This document shows positions 6,759 to 14,002 of a stretch of 43,572 bases of DNA, piece after piece. The stretch's first letter is position 1. Each line of letters opens with the position of its first letter. The translations under genes were made by a program, and so were the position numbers. Under the pieces are notes generated by a model. The model was not told the DNA's origin. It was given only the letters and a program-made list of their open reading frames with translations, and made no database searches. Source of the stretch: VRUE01 sp035997045. Its GTDB lineage: Bacteria; Actinomycetota; Thermoleophilia; Solirubrobacterales; 70-9. The stretch is from the NCBI GenBank assembly GCA_035997045.1, contig DASYIY010000082.1, forward strand, positions 1 through 43,572. Direction: 5' to 3'.

Positions 6759-7511
6759 TCAGACGTCGTCGCCGTGCCGACCGGCGCCGCCGGCGAAGCG
6801 GCGAGCTCCTTGCACTGCGACGTGAAGGGTCTCGCGGCCCAGCTTGTGCTCCAGTGCGATTCCCTCGGCGAGGGGCAGGCCGAAGCCCTCGATCGCCGCG
6901 CGGCGGTCGGCGAGCATCGTCTCCTGCGGGAAGGCAGCGATCCGCTCGGCCAGCTCCAGCGCCCGCTCCAGGTGACGGCCGGGCTCGACGAGCTCAGTGA
7001 CGAGGCCGATCCGCAGCGCCTCCTCGGCCGCGACCGGACGGCCGGTGAGGATCAGGTCGAGGGCGCGGCCCAAGCCGACGATGCGGGGCAGTCGCTGGGT
7101 GCCGCCGTCGACCAGCGGCACGCCCCAGCGGCGCTCGAAGAGGCCGAAGGTCGAGCTCGGGGTGGCGATCCGCAGGTCGCACCAGAGCGCCAGCTCCACC
7201 CCACCCGCCAGGCACCAGCCGTCGACCGCGGCGATCGCCGGCTTGGCCGGGGTGAGCCGGGTCGGCCCCATCGGTCCGTGCGGGTGGTCGACGTCGAGGT
7301 CCATCGCCTTGAGGTCGGCGCCGGCACAGAAGGCTTGCCCGCCGGCCCCGGTGAGGACGAGCACCCGGGCCTCGTCGTCGGCCTCGAAGTCCTTCAGTCC
7401 CTGGCGAAACGCTGCTGCAGCAGCAGCGTTTATCGCGTTGCGGCGCTCGGGCCGGTCGATCGTCAGAACAGCCGCCGCGCCGACCCTCTCGTAACGAAGC
7501 TCATCGCCCAT
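6759..7511 (-). CDS. Enoyl-CoA hydratase/isomerase (crotonase) family protein
   Basis: This 250-residue protein has the full crotonase length. It shows the oxyanion-hole motif AFCAGADL (60-67) and LAGGVELALWCD (101-112). Glu106 and Glu126 are spaced 20 residues apart, as are the two catalytic glutamates of enoyl-CoA hydratase. GGTQRLPRIVG (136-146) follows. Both acidic residues argue for hydratase chemistry on a 2-enoyl-CoA, as in fatty-acid or aromatic catabolism, but crotonase substrates cannot be told from motifs alone. It is monocistronic, with TACCCT (7518-7523) 6 nt before the ATG and no ribosome binding site, suggesting a leaderless mRNA. Its 3' end abuts TetR member 7. Confidence 0.88.
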   Translation of the reverse strand: MGDELRYERVGAAAVLTIDRPERRNAINAAAAAAFRQGLKDFEADDEARVLVLTGAGGQAFCAGADLKAMDLDVDHPHGPMGPTRLTPAKPAIAAVDGWCLAGGVELALWCDLRIATPSSTFGLFERRWGVPLVDGGTQRLPRIVGLGRALDLILTGRPVAAEEALRIGLVTELVEPGRHLERALELAERIAAFPQETMLADRRAAIEGFGLPLAEGIALEHKLGRETLHVAVQGARRFAGGAGRHGDDV

Positions 7512-7899
7512 CGGTGGAGGGTATGGGAGTGGGCGGGCTAGTTGTCGGAGTTACTCACGGGGCACCCGACAACGCCCGACTCCCGAACTGCGTCCCGGCA
7601 CGCGCGGCGATCGAGGGCAGGTGCTCGACGGCCGGACCCGGACGCTAGGCGCCGCCTCGGACACGAAAAACGCGACCGGTGGTGACGCTCGGTTGCCTGC
7701 CGCGTGCGTAGCCTTCGCACGCTGAAGCTCGTCGCGCCACCTTCGAGACGTGCTCCGCTTGGCTTCCGCGGACCGCGTCTCTCCCAGTCGCAAAGCCAAC
7801 TTAGCGCGCCTCTTACAGCAGCGCCAGGGGGGCGACGTAAACGTTCCCGCAAAGTCCGACAATTGCCCCATCCGAAGGGCCGGTATAGGTCCTTTCGGG
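7512..7899. other. Intergenic region between crotonase and the broken sugar porter
   Basis: No credible gene is seen in these 388 bp; frames here read as low-complexity Arg/Pro/Ser text. The left end carries the crotonase -10 (TACCCT, 7518-7523, minus). A perfect 8-bp inverted repeat, GTTGTCGG (7541-7548) and CCGACAAC (7566-7573), lies just upstream and could be an operator. The right end holds GGTATAGG shortly before the sugar-porter ATG, a probable -10. The middle (about 7580-7850) shows no recognisable element and may be decayed sequence. Confidence 0.4.
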
Positions 7900-8966
7900 A
7901 TGAACGATGGCCTCGAGGCGTCCCGGAGGAGGGCGCGGCGCAACGTTGTACTGACGGCGGCTATCGCCGGGCTCGGCGGGCTGCTCTTCGGCTACGACAC
8001 CGGCGTCATCGCCGGCGCGCTGCTCTTCATCAAGGGCGACTTCGACCTCGGCAGCTTCGCCCAGGGCCTGGTCGTCGTCACGGTGCCGATCGGCGCGGTC
8101 GCCGAGGCGGGGTTTGCGGGCCCGGCCGCGGACCGATATGGACGACGGCTGATGATCCTGCTCGCCGCCGCGCTCTTCATCGTCGGCGCCTTGGCCAGCG
8201 CCGCGGCAGCGGGCGTCGAGGTACTGGTCGCGGCCCGGATCGTGATCGGCGTGGCGATCGGCCTCGCCTCCGCCGCCGCCCCGGTCTACATCTCCGAGGT
8301 CGCGCCGCCGGGGAGTCGCGGCCGCCTGGTCAGCTTCTTCCAGGCGGCGGTGACGATCGGCATCCTCGTCGCCTACCTGATCGGGCTCGCCTTCGACCAC
8401 AGCGAAGGCTGGCGCTGGATGCTGGGGCTCGGCTGCGTACCGGCGCTGGCCGGTCGGGGTCGGCGTGATCAACGTCGGGATGACGCTGCTGGCGCTGCGG
8501 CTGCTCGACCGGGCGGGACGGCGGACGCTGCTCTTCATCGGTGTCACCGGGATGTCGATCTCGCTCTTCGCCCTCGGCGGCGCCTTCAAGATCGCCGGCG
8601 GTGGCAGCACCCTCGCCTCGGCGATCGCGATCGGCAGCCTGATGGCCTACGTCGCCTCCTTTGCGATCAGCCTCGGGCCGATCTTCTGGCTGCTCAACGC
8701 GGGAGATCTACCCGCTGAGCGTGCGCAGCAAGGCGGCCGGGGTGGGGACGATGGCGAACTGGACCTTCAACTTCATCGTCTCGCTCACCTTCCTGCTGCT
8801 GATCGAAGCGCTCGGGCGCAGCGGCGCCTTCTGGTTCTACGGCGTGATCGGCCTCTTCACCCTCGCCTTCTGCTGGAAGTTCGTCCCGGAGACCAAGGGC
8901 AAGCGGCTCGAGGACATCGAGGCGATCTTCCAGGCTCGGGTCGATAAGCGCCAGACGCCCGCCTAG
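7900..8966 (+). pseudogene. MFS sugar porter pseudogene (internal deletion and frameshift)
   Basis: The N-terminal half is a normal sugar:proton symporter of the major facilitator superfamily: GLGGLLFGYDTGVIAGALLF, ADRYGRRLMI, and VYISEVAPPGSRGRL, down to WRWMLGLGCVPAL (end of TM6). There the frame breaks near 8455, and text resumes in another frame at GVINVGMTLLALRLLDRAGR (TM8). By comparison with GalP/XylE-type proteins about 110 residues are missing, including the PESPRW motif, the central loop and TM7 with its sugar-binding Gln/Asn residues. A second lesion near 8698-8704, consistent with one extra G, shifts NAxEIYPLSVRSKAAG into a third frame. The C-terminal signature FVPETKGKRLEDIE is intact. 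The ATG at 7900 follows a TATAGG hexamer. The lesions make a working transporter very unlikely. Confidence 0.85.
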
Positions 8967-8979
8967 CCCGAGGGGCGGC

Positions 8980-8991
8980 TACGCTCCGCTC
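8980..8991 (+). promoter_or_regulatory. Predicted -10 and leaderless start of metF
   Basis: TACGCT (8980-8985) lies 6 nt before the GTG of metF and no ribosome binding site is present. The hexamer and spacing are identical to those before TetR member 7. No convincing -35 is seen. Confidence 0.4.
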
Positions 8992-9909
8992 GTGCGCATA
9001 GACGAGATCATCGCTGCCGAGGAGCCGACCTTCTCGGTCGAGCTCTTCCCGCCGAAGACCGCGGAGGGGACCGAGGCGCTGTTCGCAACGGCGCGCTCGC
9101 TGCGCGAGCTGGAGCCAGATTTCGTCTCGGTGACCTACGGCGCCGGGGGCTCGACCCGCGAGGGCACGGTCGAGATCACCCGGGCGCTGAAGGACGAGCT
9201 CGGCTACGAGACGATGGCCCACCTGAGCTGCGTCGGCGAGAGCGTCGAGGGGCTCGGGGCGACGCTCGACCGCATCGGCGAGGCGGGGATCGAAAACGTC
9301 TTCGCCCTGCGCGGCGACCCGCCGCGCGGGCAGGAGGACTTCGTCCAGCCCGAGGGCGGCCTCGGCAGCGCTGCCGAGCTGACCGCGTTCATCGCCTCCA
9401 AGTGGGACTTCACCGTCGGCGGCGCCTGTTTCCCCGAGGTCCATCCCGAGGCGCCGGATCTCGCCACCGACCTCGCCTACCTGAAGACCAAGGTCGAGGC
9501 GGGCGCCTCGTTTCTGATCACCCAGCTCTTCTTCGACAACCAGGTCTACTTCGACTTCGTCGCCGCGGCGCGCGCGGCTGGGATTGACGTGCCGATCGTC
9601 GCCGGGGTAATCCCGGTGGCGACCTTCGCCCAGACGAAGCGGATCTGCGACCTCTGCGACGCCTCGATCCCGCCCCGCCTGGAAGCGGCCTTCGCGGCCG
9701 TGGGTGGCGACGAGCAGGCGGAGTTCGAGCTCGGCGTTGCCTACGCCGCGCAGCAATGCTCGGAGCTGCTCCTCGCCGGCGCTCCCGGGATCCACTTCTA
9801 CGCCCTCAACAAGGCGCCGGCGACGCGCGCGGTGCTTGGTGCGCTGAAGGCGGCGCGTCCCTGGGACAGGCGTCGCGACGACACGGGCGACCTGGCCAGG
9901 TCCCTCTGA
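8992..9909 (+). CDS. metF: Methylenetetrahydrofolate reductase
   Basis: This 305-residue protein reduces 5,10-methylenetetrahydrofolate to 5-methyltetrahydrofolate with FAD, supplying methyl groups for methionine synthesis. Typical motifs are all present: FSVELFPPKT near the N-terminus with the active-site Glu, DFVSVTYGAGGSTR, ENVFALRGDPP, GGACFPEVHPEA, ASFLITQLFFDN and PGIHFYALNK near the C-terminus. The length matches bacterial MetF (about 300) with no regulatory extension, as expected for the short prokaryotic form. The GTG start is preceded by TACGCT at leaderless spacing. It is followed after 18 bp by a DUF3105 gene in the same direction, with no obvious functional link. Confidence 0.95.
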   Translation: MRIDEIIAAEEPTFSVELFPPKTAEGTEALFATARSLRELEPDFVSVTYGAGGSTREGTVEITRALKDELGYETMAHLSCVGESVEGLGATLDRIGEAGIENVFALRGDPPRGQEDFVQPEGGLGSAAELTAFIASKWDFTVGGACFPEVHPEAPDLATDLAYLKTKVEAGASFLITQLFFDNQVYFDFVAAARAAGIDVPIVAGVIPVATFAQTKRICDLCDASIPPRLEAAFAAVGGDEQAEFELGVAYAAQQCSELLLAGAPGIHFYALNKAPATRAVLGALKAARPWDRRRDDTGDLARSL

Positions 9910-9927
9910 GTAAAATGGCGCGTCCTC

Positions 9928-10710
9928 ATGGCTAACCGCAGGGAGGAAGAGAGGGAGCGACTCCGCCAGGCCCGGCAGGAACGCGAGAAGAAACAGTCAG
10001 GGTCCGAGCGGCGGCGCTTGGTGATCGGCTACGGCGCAGCCGGGATCGTCGGCTTGGCCGTGCTGGCCGGGATCGTCGCGATCGTCCTCTCCGCTGCCAA
10101 CAAGAACGATGGTGGCGAAGCCCACATCGACCAGTCCTCGGGCTCGACCAACGGCGTTCAGCCCGACGAACGGTCCGGGACCACGGTGGCGGCGGCGAAG
10201 GTGACCGACCTGAGACAGGCGGCGAAGAAGGCCGGCTGTGACCTTCGCCTCCATCTCAAAGAAGAGGGTCACGTCCACATCCCGCCGACCGCGCCGACTC
10301 CGGAATACGGAACCAACCCGCCGACCTCGGGCAACCACGTCGAACCTCCCTATCAGCAGGCCGACGGCGCCTACAAGGAAATGCCGCAGGAAATCGACTT
10401 CGTCCACTCGCTCGAGCACGGCCGGCTGGAGATTCAGTACAGCCCGAACTTGCCCGAAAGCGCCCAGCTGGAACTGGTCGGCCTCTACGACACGATGTAC
10501 GGGGCGACGCTGCTCTTCCCGAACGACAACATGCCCTACGAGGTCGCCGCGACCACCTGGCGCAACCTGCTCGGCTGCAACGAATACAAGGGCGCGGTCA
10601 CGCTCGACGCGATCCGCGCCTTCGGCGCGCAGACCTGGGGCCACGGCCGCGAGCCGGTCGCCGGGTTCGCCTTCACCGGGCCGACCCCGAAGGAACCGAC
10701 GATCAACTAG
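9928..10710 (+). CDS. DUF3105 family membrane-anchored protein
   Basis: This 260-residue protein has a highly charged N-terminal cytoplasmic segment (about 1-30, many Arg/Glu/Lys, likely helical). One transmembrane helix follows (about 32-53), then a Ser/Gly/Asn-rich spacer and an extracytoplasmic domain. The domain shows the DUF3105 hallmarks: NPPTSGNHVEPP, GAYKEMPQEIDFVHSLEHGR, and a late WGHGREPV. His residues in HVHIPP, GNHV and VHSLEHG could bind a metal, but no function is established for the family. TAAAAT (9911-9916) just after the metF stop may be its -10. It converges on the FemAB-like gene, with 3' ends overlapping by 8 bp. Confidence 0.85.
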   Translation: MANRREEERERLRQARQEREKKQSGSERRRLVIGYGAAGIVGLAVLAGIVAIVLSAANKNDGGEAHIDQSSGSTNGVQPDERSGTTVAAAKVTDLRQAAKKAGCDLRLHLKEEGHVHIPPTAPTPEYGTNPPTSGNHVEPPYQQADGAYKEMPQEIDFVHSLEHGRLEIQYSPNLPESAQLELVGLYDTMYGATLLFPNDNMPYEVAATTWRNLLGCNEYKGAVTLDAIRAFGAQTWGHGREPVAGFAFTGPTPKEPTIN

Positions 10711-11683
10711 CGCGGTAGGCGGGGAAGAAGCCCCTCGCCTCGCGTCCGGCCGCGAGGCGCCGGTAGGCCTCGGCATCGCAGACGATCTCCGAGCTGCACC
10801 AGGGCAGCTCGCGATTGGCGAAACCGCGCTTGAACTCCTCCAGCCGGTCGCCGGGCGCGATCCCGCCGCCGAGGTTTAGCGGCAAGCGCAGCTCGGCGGC
10901 AAGCTCGATCAGCGAGGCGAGGACGTTCTTCATCGGCGAGTCGCGCAGGTGGGAGTCGGCGCTGCCGCTGAGGTAGTAGTGCAGATAGGCGTCGCTGTGG
11001 GCGGCGATCGAGGCGGCGGCGATCTCGCCACCTGGGGCAATTGCGAGGGCGAGCCAGGTCTGGGGCGATTCGAGGATGCGGTCGAAATAGGGGGCGCCGA
11101 AGAAGTAGCGCTCGCTGGCGCCCGTGCGGCGCATCGTCTGCTCGTAAGCGGCGAGGAAGCCGGCGCGCTGCACTGCGCTGGTCTCCGGGCCCGGGACCAG
11201 CGCCAGCTCATAGCCGCGGCGGAGGTTCTTGTTGATCTGGTTGCGATCGCTGGGACGGCTCTTCGGCGGCAGCTCGGGGTCGGCGATCTGGACGACGTTG
11301 CGCTCGCTTGTGCCGGCAAGCGGCGGCTCGCTCAGCGTGTGGCGGAGAAAGATCGTGATCAGGCTGGTGCCAATGAAGTCGATTTCCGCCGGGTCGAGCG
11401 GCACATCCGATATCGACCCCCCTCTGGTGTGGTCAATATCGGATGCGCGGTCGGTGAAGACAAGGCCCGGGTAGCCGTAGGGGGAGATCGCGTCGCGCTC
11501 TGGCCCGCCGTCGATCTCGCGGACGATCAGGGGGGCGACGAGCTCGCCGCCTTCGCCGGCGATTCGCAACGAGTGGGTGACCCCTTCGGCCTCGAGGAAC
11601 GGCCGCGAACGGAAGAACTCATCGCCGCTCGCCGCCTCGCCGCGGTCCTCGATCAGCTCGGCGCTGGCGCTCGGGGCGCTCAC
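10703..11683 (-). CDS. FemAB/GNAT-fold transferase-like protein
   Basis: This 326-residue protein resembles the FemAB-like or BioF2-like branch of the GNAT superfamily, whose members transfer amino acids or acyl groups and often act in cell-envelope synthesis. Supporting text is SDRNQINKNLRRGYELALVP, AAYEQTMRRTGASERYFF, AASIAAHSDAYLHYYLSGS, and a late LPLNLGGGIAPGDRLEEFKR that matches the acyl-acceptor loop of the fold. The GTG start overlaps the stop of the upstream acetyltransferase (GTGA), so the two are translationally coupled. Residues about 80-93 are encoded by a 42-bp palindrome (11404-11445) that looks inserted in frame. The exact substrate is unknown; a general polysaccharide or peptidoglycan role is inferred from fold and neighbourhood. 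Confidence 0.7.
   Translation of the reverse strand: MSAPSASAELIEDRGEAASGDEFFRSRPFLEAEGVTHSLRIAGEGGELVAPLIVREIDGGPERDAISPYGYPGLVFTDRASDIDHTRGGSISDVPLDPAEIDFIGTSLITIFLRHTLSEPPLAGTSERNVVQIADPELPPKSRPSDRNQINKNLRRGYELALVPGPETSAVQRAGFLAAYEQTMRRTGASERYFFGAPYFDRILESPQTWLALAIAPGGEIAAASIAAHSDAYLHYYLSGSADSHLRDSPMKNVLASLIELAAELRLPLNLGGGIAPGDRLEEFKRGFANRELPWCSSEIVCDAEAYRRLAAGREARGFFPAYRAS
11404..11445. repeat. 42-bp in-frame palindrome inside the FemAB-like gene
   Basis: Arms CATCCGATATCGAC (11404-11417) and GTCAATATCGGATG (11432-11445) are complementary at 13 of 14 positions around a 14-nt loop. The total is 42 bp, a multiple of three, so the reading frame is kept. The encoded residues (about SDIDHTRGGSISD) are unlike the surrounding sequence, and the arms are much less GC-rich than the gene. 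This looks like a palindromic element tolerated inside a coding region. Confidence 0.6.
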
Positions 11684-12228
11684 GGCAGCAGGTCGGCGGC
11701 GGCGGCGCGAAACTCGCCGGGAAGGACTCCCCAGACCTCGCAGTCATCGGCCGGCGCCCCGTCGCGGCGCAGGTGAGCGCGCATCGTCCCCTCGTGCTTC
11801 CAGCCGAGGCTGGCGACGGTCTTCTTGGCGATCTCGTTGCGGGCGGGGATGCGACCGTAGACACGGTGGGCGCCGAACTCGTCGAAGGCCTTGGCGATCG
11901 CCAGCGCCTCGGCCCGCCGTCCCACCCCCTTGCCGCGCACGTCGTCGCCGATCAGCGCCCCGAGCTCGGGCGCCGTCTGGCGAAAGAGGCCGTAGAGGGC
12001 AGTGAAGCCGACCGGCTCCTCGTAGCCCTCGACGGCGATCGCGTACTTGCGATCCTCGCCCGAGTCGTCGATCGCCCGCCCGACCCAGGCTTCCGCTTCG
12101 GCAAGCGAGAAGCAGTCGCGCTGCTCCATCAGCGAAGCGGTCGCCGCCGGGTTGTTGAACCAACGGTGGACAGCCGCGGCGTCGCCGGGCTCGAAGCGGC
12201 GCAGCGAGACTCCGGGCCGGTCGGTCAC
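11680..12228 (-). CDS. GNAT family N-acetyltransferase (RimJ/RimL-like)
   Basis: This 182-residue protein has the RimJ/RimL-type GNAT layout: VSLRRFEPGDAAAVHRWFNN at the start, the acetyl-CoA pyrophosphate loop RGKGVGRRAEALAIAKAFDE in the middle (Arg/Gln-x-x-Gly-x-Gly/Ala class), then NEIAKKTVASLGWKHEGTMR and a C-terminal CEVWGVLPGEF. Family members acetylate protein N-termini, amino sugars or small molecules, and the acceptor cannot be read here. The start is GTG 12228 with TAGGGT (12236-12241) 7 nt upstream and no ribosome binding site, suggesting a leaderless transcript. Its stop overlaps the GTG of the FemAB-like gene, so both enzymes probably act together, perhaps in envelope or nucleotide-sugar modification. 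Confidence 0.85.
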   Translation of the reverse strand: MTDRPGVSLRRFEPGDAAAVHRWFNNPAATASLMEQRDCFSLAEAEAWVGRAIDDSGEDRKYAIAVEGYEEPVGFTALYGLFRQTAPELGALIGDDVRGKGVGRRAEALAIAKAFDEFGAHRVYGRIPARNEIAKKTVASLGWKHEGTMRAHLRRDGAPADDCEVWGVLPGEFRAAAADLLP

Positions 12229-12307
12229 GTCGAAAACCCTACGGCCTCCGCTCCTAGTCGGTGTAACGCGCTATCCGTGAATCGCGTGGACAAAGCGTTA
12301 TGCCTCA
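12229..12307. promoter_or_regulatory. Promoter region of the GNAT/FemAB-like operon
   Basis: On the minus strand a TTACAC box, a 19-nt spacer and TAGGGT (12236-12241) precede the GTG at 12228 by 7 nt. A 6-bp inverted repeat, TAACGC (12264-12269) and GCGTTA (12295-12300), lies upstream. It could be an operator, or a weak terminator for the gene ending at 12308, though that gene is transcribed toward this region and no T-tract follows the repeat. Confidence 0.35.
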
Positions 12308-12871
12308 TCAGTCGGGGGCGAGGCCGTGGCCGGTGACGAGCAGCCAGAGGGTTTTGAGCAGGATGCGAGCGTCGAGGGTCGCGCTGCGGTGTTCGACGTA
12401 CCAGAGGTCGAGCTCGATCCGCTCCTCCCAGGGGATGCCGGCGCGGCCCTGGACCTGAGCCCAGCCGGTGATCCCCGGGCGGACCTCGTGGCGGCGGTGC
12501 TGGCGCGATGTGTAGTCGACCACCTGGGCGGGGATGGTCGGACGGGGGCCGACGATCGCCATCTCGCCGCGCAGGACGTTGACCAGGTTGGGGATCTCGT
12601 CGAGCGAGGTGCGGCGCAGGCTGCGGCCGGCGGCGGTCACCCGCGGGTCGTCGCGGGTGACCGCGGTGCCGACGCCGACGGGGTCGGACCCGGCGACCAT
12701 CGTGCGCAGCTTCAGCATCTCGAACTCCCCCCCGCCCTCGCCGACGCGGCGCTGGCGGTAGATCACCGGGCCGCGGCTGCCGAGCTTGATCGCGATCGCC
12801 GCGATCAGCAGCAGGGGCGAGAGCACGACCAGGGCCAGGGCAGCGATGGCGATGTCGACGGCGCGGGGCAT
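12308..12871 (-). CDS. Initiating phosphoglycosyl transferase (monotopic, PglC/WbaP-type)
   Basis: This 187-residue protein is a short-form bacterial sugar transferase. Such enzymes move a sugar-1-phosphate from a UDP-sugar onto undecaprenyl phosphate at the inner membrane, the first step of glycan assembly. The N-terminal hydrophobic segment (about 5-29) is the re-entrant membrane helix. KLRTM (54-58), the catalytic Asp91-Glu92 pair in SLDEIPNLVNVLRGEMAIVG, PRP (109-111) and PGITGWAQVQGR (132-143) are all present. The length matches PglC rather than the long WbaP form. Its ATG follows the stop of the preceding glycosyltransferase with no gap, making it the last gene of a three-gene leftward operon. 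The sugar donor is not predictable. Confidence 0.92.
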   Translation of the reverse strand: MPRAVDIAIAALALVVLSPLLLIAAIAIKLGSRGPVIYRQRRVGEGGGEFEMLKLRTMVAGSDPVGVGTAVTRDDPRVTAAGRSLRRTSLDEIPNLVNVLRGEMAIVGPRPTIPAQVVDYTSRQHRRHEVRPGITGWAQVQGRAGIPWEERIELDLWYVEHRSATLDARILLKTLWLLVTGHGLAPD

Positions 12872-14002
12872 CTACCTGGTGCCGGGAGCCTTCTCCCAGG
12901 CGCCGGGGGCGCCCTGGCGGAAGCGGTCCCAGAGGCCGGCGGCGATCGAGAGGGTGGTCATCGCGTAGTAACGCGCGATCCGGAACGGGCCGAAGCCGAA
13001 CTGGCCGCCGAGGATCGCGGCGGCGATGACCGCGAGCTGGATCCCGTAGGTGACGAGGTAGACCCAGCCCTGGCCGAGCAGGGCGAGGTTGGCGAGGAAG
13101 GCGACCAGGTGGAGGAAGGGGGTGAGGTAGCGCAGCAGGCGGTGGGAGAGGAGCTCGAAAGCGTAGAGGGGCGAGTAGCCGCGCGGGGAGATCATCCCTT
13201 CGCCGACGACGATGTCCCAGATGCCGACCATCATCCGCCGCTTGCGGGTGAGCTCTCCCTCCAGCGTCGGCACCATCTTCTCCTCGGCGCGGGCGGCCGG
13301 GACGTAGAGCGAGCGCAGCTTGTGCTTGGCGAGGAGGAAGGGAAAGGAGAGGTCGTGGCTGCCAGAGGGGGCGAGCGGTAGGTAAGCGGCGGCGCGCACG
13401 GCGTAGATCGCGCCGTTGCCGGCGGTGACGCCGGCAAGCGCGGACTCCATCTCGCGCAGCTTCATCTCGTAGCGCCAGTAGGCGCCCTCGAGGTTGTCGC
13501 CACCGGCGTCGAGGAAGCGGACCTGACCGCAGGCGTAGCCGACCTTGGCATCGGCAAAGGGCTCGACCAGGCGGCGCAGGGCGTCGGGCCGCCAGGCGCT
13601 GTTGGCGTCGGAGAAGGCGAGGATCTCCCCCGAGGCTGCCTCGGCGGCGGCGTTCTGCGCCGCAACCTTGCCGCCGCGCGGCAACTCGAGCACGAGGTCG
13701 GCACCGGCTGCGCGGGCGCGCTCGGCGGTCGCGTCGGCCGAGCCGTCGGAGGCGACGATCAGCTGCAGGCGCTCGCGCGGGTAATCGAGCGCCAGCGCGT
13801 CGGCGAGCTTGGCCGCAATCACCTCCTCCTCGTCATAAGCGGCGACGATCAGTGAGACGGGCGGAACCTCACCCGAGCTCCCCGCGCTCTTTTTCGCCCG
13901 GCGATGGAGGACCAGCAGGAGCCTCAGCACGAGCGGGTAGCCGAGGTGCGCGTAGAAGATCAGGGCGGTACTGAGCCAGAAAGCGATTGCGACTGCGGTC
14001 AT
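12872..14002 (-). CDS. Membrane glycosyltransferase family 2
   Basis: The protein is 376 residues from ATG 14002, which overlaps the stop of the upstream glycosyltransferase (ATGA). The frame is open much further upstream, but that part lies inside the neighbour and reads as noise. One N-terminal membrane helix (about 5-24) is followed by a GT-A domain: VSLIVAAYDEEEVIAAKLAD, LQLIVASDGSADATAE, the nucleotide-binding acidic motif ILAFSDANSAW, GNGAIYAVR, and TRKRRMMVG in the position of the Q/RxxRW acceptor motif. Two or three C-terminal membrane helices follow (about 285-350). The architecture is that of processive or membrane-associated synthases related to NodC/IcaA, probably elongating the lipid-linked glycan started by the next gene. 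Sugar specificity unknown. Confidence 0.88.
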   Translation of the reverse strand: MTAVAIAFWLSTALIFYAHLGYPLVLRLLLVLHRRAKKSAGSSGEVPPVSLIVAAYDEEEVIAAKLADALALDYPRERLQLIVASDGSADATAERARAAGADLVLELPRGGKVAAQNAAAEAASGEILAFSDANSAWRPDALRRLVEPFADAKVGYACGQVRFLDAGGDNLEGAYWRYEMKLREMESALAGVTAGNGAIYAVRAAAYLPLAPSGSHDLSFPFLLAKHKLRSLYVPAARAEEKMVPTLEGELTRKRRMMVGIWDIVVGEGMISPRGYSPLYAFELLSHRLLRYLTPFLHLVAFLANLALLGQGWVYLVTYGIQLAVIAAAILGGQFGFGPFRIARYYAMTTLSIAAGLWDRFRQGAPGAWEKAPGTR

